From the NCBI GenBank assembly GCA_017466865.1, contig JAFTTI010000021.1, forward strand, positions 1 through 64,000: a stretch of DNA of 64,000 bases, written 5' to 3'. Each line of letters opens with the position of its first letter. Position 1 is the stretch's first letter. The notes below the pieces were generated by a model, which had not been told where the DNA came from, ran no database searches, and saw only the letters and a list, made by a program, of their open reading frames with translations. Made by a program: the position numbers and the translations under genes. Of the stretch, positions 61,946 through 64,000 are shown one piece after another. This DNA comes from Oscillospiraceae bacterium (GTDB lineage: Bacteria > Bacillota > Clostridia > Oscillospirales > Ruminococcaceae).

Positions 61946-63208
61946 ATGAGCGAATTTTTCAAACTCAGCGAAAGAGTAAAGGAACTTTCAGAAAAAGCAG
62001 AAATTTCAGCAAAGGATACTTTTTCGGGAATAGACGATATTTTAGAATACAATACCCACAAGGTGCTTTCTGCTTTTTCAAAGAATAAAGTAAGCGAGGC
62101 TTGTTTCAAAGGAAGCACAGGCTATGGCTATGACGATATGGGCAGAGATGTTTTAGACGCCGTTTATGCCGATATTTTCAGATGTGAGGATGCACTCGTC
62201 CGTCATAATTTCGTTTCGGGAACACATGCACTCACAGTCGCGCTTTTCGGTCTCTTGCGAACAGGCGACACACTTTTATGCATAACAGGAAATCCCTATG
62301 ACACATTGGAAGAAGTAATAGGAATAAGAGGAGAAAAGGGCAACGGCTCGCTTTCTGATTTCGGTGTTAAATATGATAAGGTTGACCTCACAGATGAAGG
62401 AACATTCAATAAAGAAGAAATCCTCAAAAAAGCATCCACGGCAAAGGTTATCTATATCCAGCGTTCGAGAGGGTATTCTCTTCGCCCCGCTATAACAATT
62501 TCACAGATGGAAGAGATAATAGCGGAATGTAAAAAGGTAAACCCCGATGCGATAGTTATGGTAGATAACTGTTATGGCGAATTTGTCGAAAAGAGAGAGC
62601 CCACAGAAGTTGGTGCTGATGTCTGCGTAGGCTCACTTATAAAGAACGCAGGCGGCGGAATTGCCGAAACAGGCGGATATATTGTCGGAACTAAAAAATG
62701 CGTTGAACTCTGCTCCTATCGTCTTACTTGTGTCGGAATGGGAAAAGAAGTAGGATGTACACTCAATCAGTCAAGAGGGATGTTTATGGGTGTATTCTTA
62801 GCGCCCCAGACAGTAGCCGCAGCTGTTAAGACAGCAACTTTCGCAGCAGAACTCTTCTCACTTTTAGGTTTTGAAACATTCCCCAAAAAGAGTGAAACAA
62901 GAAGCGATATAATAACAGCGATAAAACTTCAGAACGAAGAAAACTTAACCGCTTTCTGCGAGGGTATACAGTCGGGCGCACCCGTTGATTCTTTCGTAAC
63001 TCCTGTTGCGTGGGATATGCCGGGCTATGACAGTCAGGTTATTATGGCGGCAGGGGCTTTCACAGGCGGTGCTTCAATAGAACTTTCAGCCGATGCCCCG
63101 ATAAGAGAGCCGTTTGCTGTATGGATGCAGGGAGGACTTACATATCACAGCGGAAAACTCGGTGTTATGCTTGCTATGCAGAGAATGGAAGACAAGGGCC
63201 TTATATAA
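61946..63208 (+). CDS. PLP-dependent lyase of the methionine gamma-lyase/aluminium-resistance family (COG4100)
   Basis: The 420-residue protein has STGYGYDDMGRDVLDAVYAD, HNFVSGTHALTVALFGLLRT, NCYGEFVEKREPTEVGADV and the PLP-lysine region GSLIKNAGGGIAETGGYIVG. The family is annotated as cystathionine beta-lyase-like or aluminium-resistance protein; its true reaction is not well defined. It follows the GNAT gene by four bases. No ribosome binding site is strong, so coupling is likely. Confidence 0.85.
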   Translation: MSEFFKLSERVKELSEKAEISAKDTFSGIDDILEYNTHKVLSAFSKNKVSEACFKGSTGYGYDDMGRDVLDAVYADIFRCEDALVRHNFVSGTHALTVALFGLLRTGDTLLCITGNPYDTLEEVIGIRGEKGNGSLSDFGVKYDKVDLTDEGTFNKEEILKKASTAKVIYIQRSRGYSLRPAITISQMEEIIAECKKVNPDAIVMVDNCYGEFVEKREPTEVGADVCVGSLIKNAGGGIAETGGYIVGTKKCVELCSYRLTCVGMGKEVGCTLNQSRGMFMGVFLAPQTVAAAVKTATFAAELFSLLGFETFPKKSETRSDIITAIKLQNEENLTAFCEGIQSGAPVDSFVTPVAWDMPGYDSQVIMAAGAFTGGASIELSADAPIREPFAVWMQGGLTYHSGKLGVMLAMQRMEDKGLI

Positions 63209-63209
63209 C

Positions 63210-63238
63210 TTGACTTTTATGGCGAAAATTGTTAGAAT
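63210..63238 (+). promoter_or_regulatory. Predicted promoter of the last gene
   Basis: TTGACT (63210-63215), 17-base spacer, TAGAAT (63233-63238). Confidence 0.6.
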
Positions 63239-63271
63239 AAGTTAAACCTTGTTATTTAGGAGGATTTTAAT

Positions 63272-63982
63272 ATGGAATTCAACGAACTCGAAAATGTCCA
63301 GAATGAAGTTGCGACAAAAAAGGCTCCCGATAAAAAAGCGAAGAAGAATAACAAAAAGCCTCTTCTCATTATGATAGGCGCATCACTGATAGTTATTCTT
63401 ATAGTTCTTCTCGTGTTCTTTATAGTCGGCCTTATCAAAGGCAATGAAGGAAAAAAACTTGCCGATGATTTAAGAGGCGAACTCGGAAAAAGCATCGAAA
63501 TGGCTGAAAAGAATACAGGCACTGTTGTAAAACTCGATTCACAGAATATAATGCTTAAAGAAATTATTGATTATGACCGTATATGTGAATCTGATTCGAC
63601 TGTAAAAGTCGGCGGTGTTGAAGTTCCCGAATGGGCAGTATTTATAAGCCTTGACGGAAACGACAAGATTTCATCTGTTACTTATTATGATTTCAAATCC
63701 CTTAAAAAGAACTGGAAGGGTGTTAAGGTCTCGGAACCTATCGACAATACAACTATCGCATACAATATGACAAAGAAGGAAGCAGACAAGATCATTTCTC
63801 TTTCTCCCCTCTCTGTAACATATTCAAACGATGATACAGCAACTTACCTCTATAAATATTACTACCTCGATGAAAACGGAAACGAACAGGTTTATCGTCT
63901 TTCTGTAACATATAGCCTTGAAGATTCTGTAAGAGGAATCAGCACAACAGAAATTGACTATATGAAATTTATCTTTGCTTAA
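63272..63982 (+). CDS. Membrane-anchored extracytoplasmic protein, unknown
   Basis: The 236-residue product has a basic cytoplasmic N-terminus (KKAPDKKAKKNNKKP), one span (LLIMIGASLIVILIVLLVFF) and an extracytoplasmic domain of about 170 residues with beta-type periodicity (GVEVPEWAVFISLDGNDKIS, VTYYDFKSLKKNWKGVKVSE, YYYLDENGNEQVYRLSVTYS). I do not recognise the family. The complete gene with its TAA stop is inside the window; AGGAGG precedes the ATG. Confidence 0.7.
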   Translation: MEFNELENVQNEVATKKAPDKKAKKNNKKPLLIMIGASLIVILIVLLVFFIVGLIKGNEGKKLADDLRGELGKSIEMAEKNTGTVVKLDSQNIMLKEIIDYDRICESDSTVKVGGVEVPEWAVFISLDGNDKISSVTYYDFKSLKKNWKGVKVSEPIDNTTIAYNMTKKEADKIISLSPLSVTYSNDDTATYLYKYYYLDENGNEQVYRLSVTYSLEDSVRGISTTEIDYMKFIFA

Positions 63983-64000
63983 ACTCTGAAAGAAGGCTCT

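Overview
The window looks like chromosomal DNA of a motile, spore-forming Firmicute of class Clostridia, with a Ruminococcaceae/Oscillospirales-like flavour. The support is the AGA-rich, moderately AT-rich coding, strong AAGGAGG ribosome binding sites, many TTG/GTG starts, a germination protease (gpr), zinc-binding S14/S4/L36 proteins, a eukaryote-like ProRS, a FliW/CsrA flagellar block and SpoVB-type and 2-hydroxyacyl-CoA dehydratase-type genes. The species cannot be fixed from this sequence alone.

Layout. 1-4.0 kb: the end of trpB, an intergenic region built from repeats, gpr on the minus strand, rpsT, a small membrane protein, proS and an unknown gene. 4.05-20.2 kb: the fused S10-spc-alpha ribosomal supercluster from rpsJ to rplQ, including secY, adk, map, a KOW-domain gene, infA and rpoA, behind a roughly 320-nt structured leader. 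20.2-22.7 kb: a zinc-ribbon membrane protein, an orphan 2-hydroxyacyl-CoA dehydratase-like protein and a tRNA cluster (Val, Asp, Phe, Gly). 22.7-27.3 kb: a chemoreceptor with a very unusual repetitive acidic tail, then a PspA-type envelope stress pair and a small cysteine protein. 27.6-32.3 kb: the rod-shape operon mreBCD-PBP2. 32.3-40.7 kb: a late flagellar operon (flgM-flgN-flgK-flgL-DUF6470-fliW-csrA-fliD-fliS-fliT-like) behind a consensus sigma-D promoter and without a flagellin gene.

40.7-48.2 kb: tRNA-Ser, a PASTA protein whose kinase domain has lost its catalytic residues, an MnmM-type methyltransferase, small membrane proteins, a YgjP-type metallopeptidase, a uridine kinase-like protein, an RlmD-type methyltransferase and a PPOX-family protein, with signs of local rearrangement. 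48.3-55.3 kb (minus): the most novel-looking part, an apparent operon for a cell-surface polymer or its headgroup. It encodes an alkaline-phosphatase-superfamily membrane transferase, a SAM methyltransferase, a nucleotidyltransferase fused to a HisC/CobD-like PLP enzyme, and a YidC/Oxa1 insertase domain fused to a CDP-glycerol glycerophosphotransferase-like domain. 55.5-64 kb: a frameshifted endonuclease/exonuclease/phosphatase-family gene, a membrane protein, a GNAT acetyltransferase, a SpoVB-like flippase, two tandem M42 aminopeptidases, another GNAT-like protein, a COG4100 PLP lyase and a membrane-anchored unknown.

How it fits together. The first half is conserved core information processing and envelope growth. 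The flagellar operon and chemoreceptor form a motility layer. The 48-55 kb operon reads as a candidate pathway that makes a CDP-activated amino-alcohol headgroup and installs it on a surface polymer; that reading is inference from domain content. Promoters and terminators were called by eye (near-consensus -35/-10 hexamers with 17-bp spacers; GC stem plus T-run) and were not computed.
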